Assembly: GCA_035645115.1 (NCBI GenBank)
Contig: DASQNF010000113.1
Span: 1 to 24,484, forward strand
From: JACVRW01 sp035645115
GTDB lineage: Bacteria; Actinomycetota; Thermoleophilia; Solirubrobacterales; Thermoleophilaceae
DNA length: 24,484 bases
Reading direction: 5' to 3'
Shown here: positions 23,929 to 24,484 of the stretch, in pieces
Numbering within the stretch: position 1 is the stretch's first letter
Layout of the letters: each line of letters begins with the position of its first letter
Notes under the pieces: model-generated
What the model saw: the letters and a program-made list of their open reading frames with translations, nothing else
What the model was told of the DNA's origin: nothing
Database searches by the model: none
Position numbers and translations under genes: made by a program

Positions 23929-24484
23929 GCCACGCCCCCCTGCTGGCGCGGGTCCATGAGTCGATGTTCCACTGGTACCGGCTCGTCGGCGGCGCCTCCG
24001 ACGGCGCGCGGGTGCTCGAGCTGGACGGTGTGCTCGCCGTGCTGGTGCCGGCCGCGCCCGAGCGCGCCGTGTTGAACGCGGTCCTTTGGCGCAGCGCCGC
24101 TGCACTCGCGGCGGCGTACGAGCAGCTCGAGGAGGCGTACGCCGAGATCGGCGCGAAGTGGACGGTCTGGCTCCCGCCGGGCGCCGCGGAGGCCGCCGCA
24201 CTGCTCGCGGAGCGCGGGCACGTGCTCGACGCCGAGCCAGTGGCTATGGCTCGAGCGCTCGAGCCCGGCGCGGTGGAGCGCCCGCCGCGCGCGGCCCTGC
24301 CCGACTGGACCGCGGACGGAGCGCTCGAGGACGTGGGGAGGATCAACGACGCCGCCTACCCGTTCGGCACCGACTCCTTTTCGCGCGCCCTGCGGCAGCT
24401 GCCGGACGGCGCCGCGCACGTCTACGTGGTGCGGCGGGATGAAAAGGCGGTGGCCTGCCTCGCCATGGTCGACCACGCCGCCAA
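23925..24484 (+). CDS. GNAT-like acetyltransferase, truncated by window end
   Basis: A frame open from GTG 23925 to the last base, at least 186 codons, with no stop before the edge. The GTG overlaps the stop of the nicotinamidase-like gene (GTGA), so the two are probably co-translated. The first half has an all-helical/beta plan without a clear match. From about residue 138 the pattern VGRINDAAYPFGTDSF and, near the end, VYVVRRDEKAVACLAMV resembles the N-terminal part of an acetyl-CoA-binding GNAT fold, whose cofactor loop would lie past the edge. The substrate is unknown. The whole protein may be a two-domain GNAT of about 280 residues. Confidence 0.7.
   Translation, partial: MSHAPLLARVHESMFHWYRLVGGASDGARVLELDGVLAVLVPAAPERAVLNAVLWRSAAALAAAYEQLEEAYAEIGAKWTVWLPPGAAEAAALLAERGHVLDAEPVAMARALEPGAVERPPRAALPDWTADGALEDVGRINDAAYPFGTDSFSRALRQLPDGAAHVYVVRRDEKAVACLAMVDHAA

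Overview
The window is very GC-rich (by eye well above 65% G+C), packed with genes, and has GTG and TTG starts and many ATGA/GTGA stop-start overlaps. Protein relatives point to a high-GC actinobacterium. Examples are a thiosulfate sulfurtransferase of the mycobacterial CysA2/CysA3 type, an AcnA-type aconitase with the actinobacterial SFPASDP insert, and a VC1184-type cysteine-desulfurase-like protein. A deep-branching lineage such as Thermoleophilia/Solirubrobacterales is my inference; there is no rRNA or other marker to settle it. I see no tRNA, rRNA, CRISPR array, insertion sequence, integrase or phage gene. The content is chromosomal and mostly housekeeping.

Layout. (1) 1-4243, plus strand: a tightly coupled run of a flippase-like membrane protein, thioredoxin reductase (trxB), an aldonolactone-oxidase-type flavoprotein and a glutathione-S-transferase-like protein. 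(2) 4285-10066, minus strand: in reading order a PHP-domain phosphoesterase, a PLP-dependent amino-acid deaminase/aldolase of the alanine-racemase fold, and two secreted formylglycine sulfatases that look like a tandem duplication. (3) 10146-14179, plus strand: aconitase and a class V aminotransferase. (4) 14119-17793, minus strand: in reading order acyl-CoA dehydrogenase, 3-hydroxyacyl-CoA dehydrogenase, a thiamine-binding-type small protein and an SRPBCC-like protein. (5) 17814-19352, plus strand: a soluble Ser/Thr kinase and a single-pass membrane protein with an Asp/Thr-rich repetitive tail. (6) 19497-20702, minus strand: a thiolase. The acyl-CoA dehydrogenase, hydroxyacyl-CoA dehydrogenase and thiolase together supply much of a beta-oxidation-type route, interrupted by the kinase pair. 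(7) 20726-21515, plus strand: a small membrane protein and a small Rossmann protein. (8) 21552-21917: a 42-bp tandem repeat that on the minus strand encodes a proline-rich protein. (9) 21976-24484: thiosulfate sulfurtransferase, a convergent Nudix CoA-pyrophosphatase-type hydrolase, a nicotinamidase-like protein that lacks the expected catalytic lysine, and a GNAT-like protein that runs off the window.

The most consistent unexpected signal is promoter architecture. At eight starts an AT-rich TANNNT or GATAAT hexamer lies exactly 6-8 nt before the GTG or ATG, with no Shine-Dalgarno sequence in between. This is what leaderless transcripts would require. At two divergent gene pairs (20702/20726 and 23369/23389) the -10-like boxes of the opposing promoters physically overlap. 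Other items worth a look are the kinase with its repetitive neighbour, a composite hairpin at 19417-19461, the A-for-K change in the nicotinamidase, and the matching four-cysteine tails of the two sulfatases.
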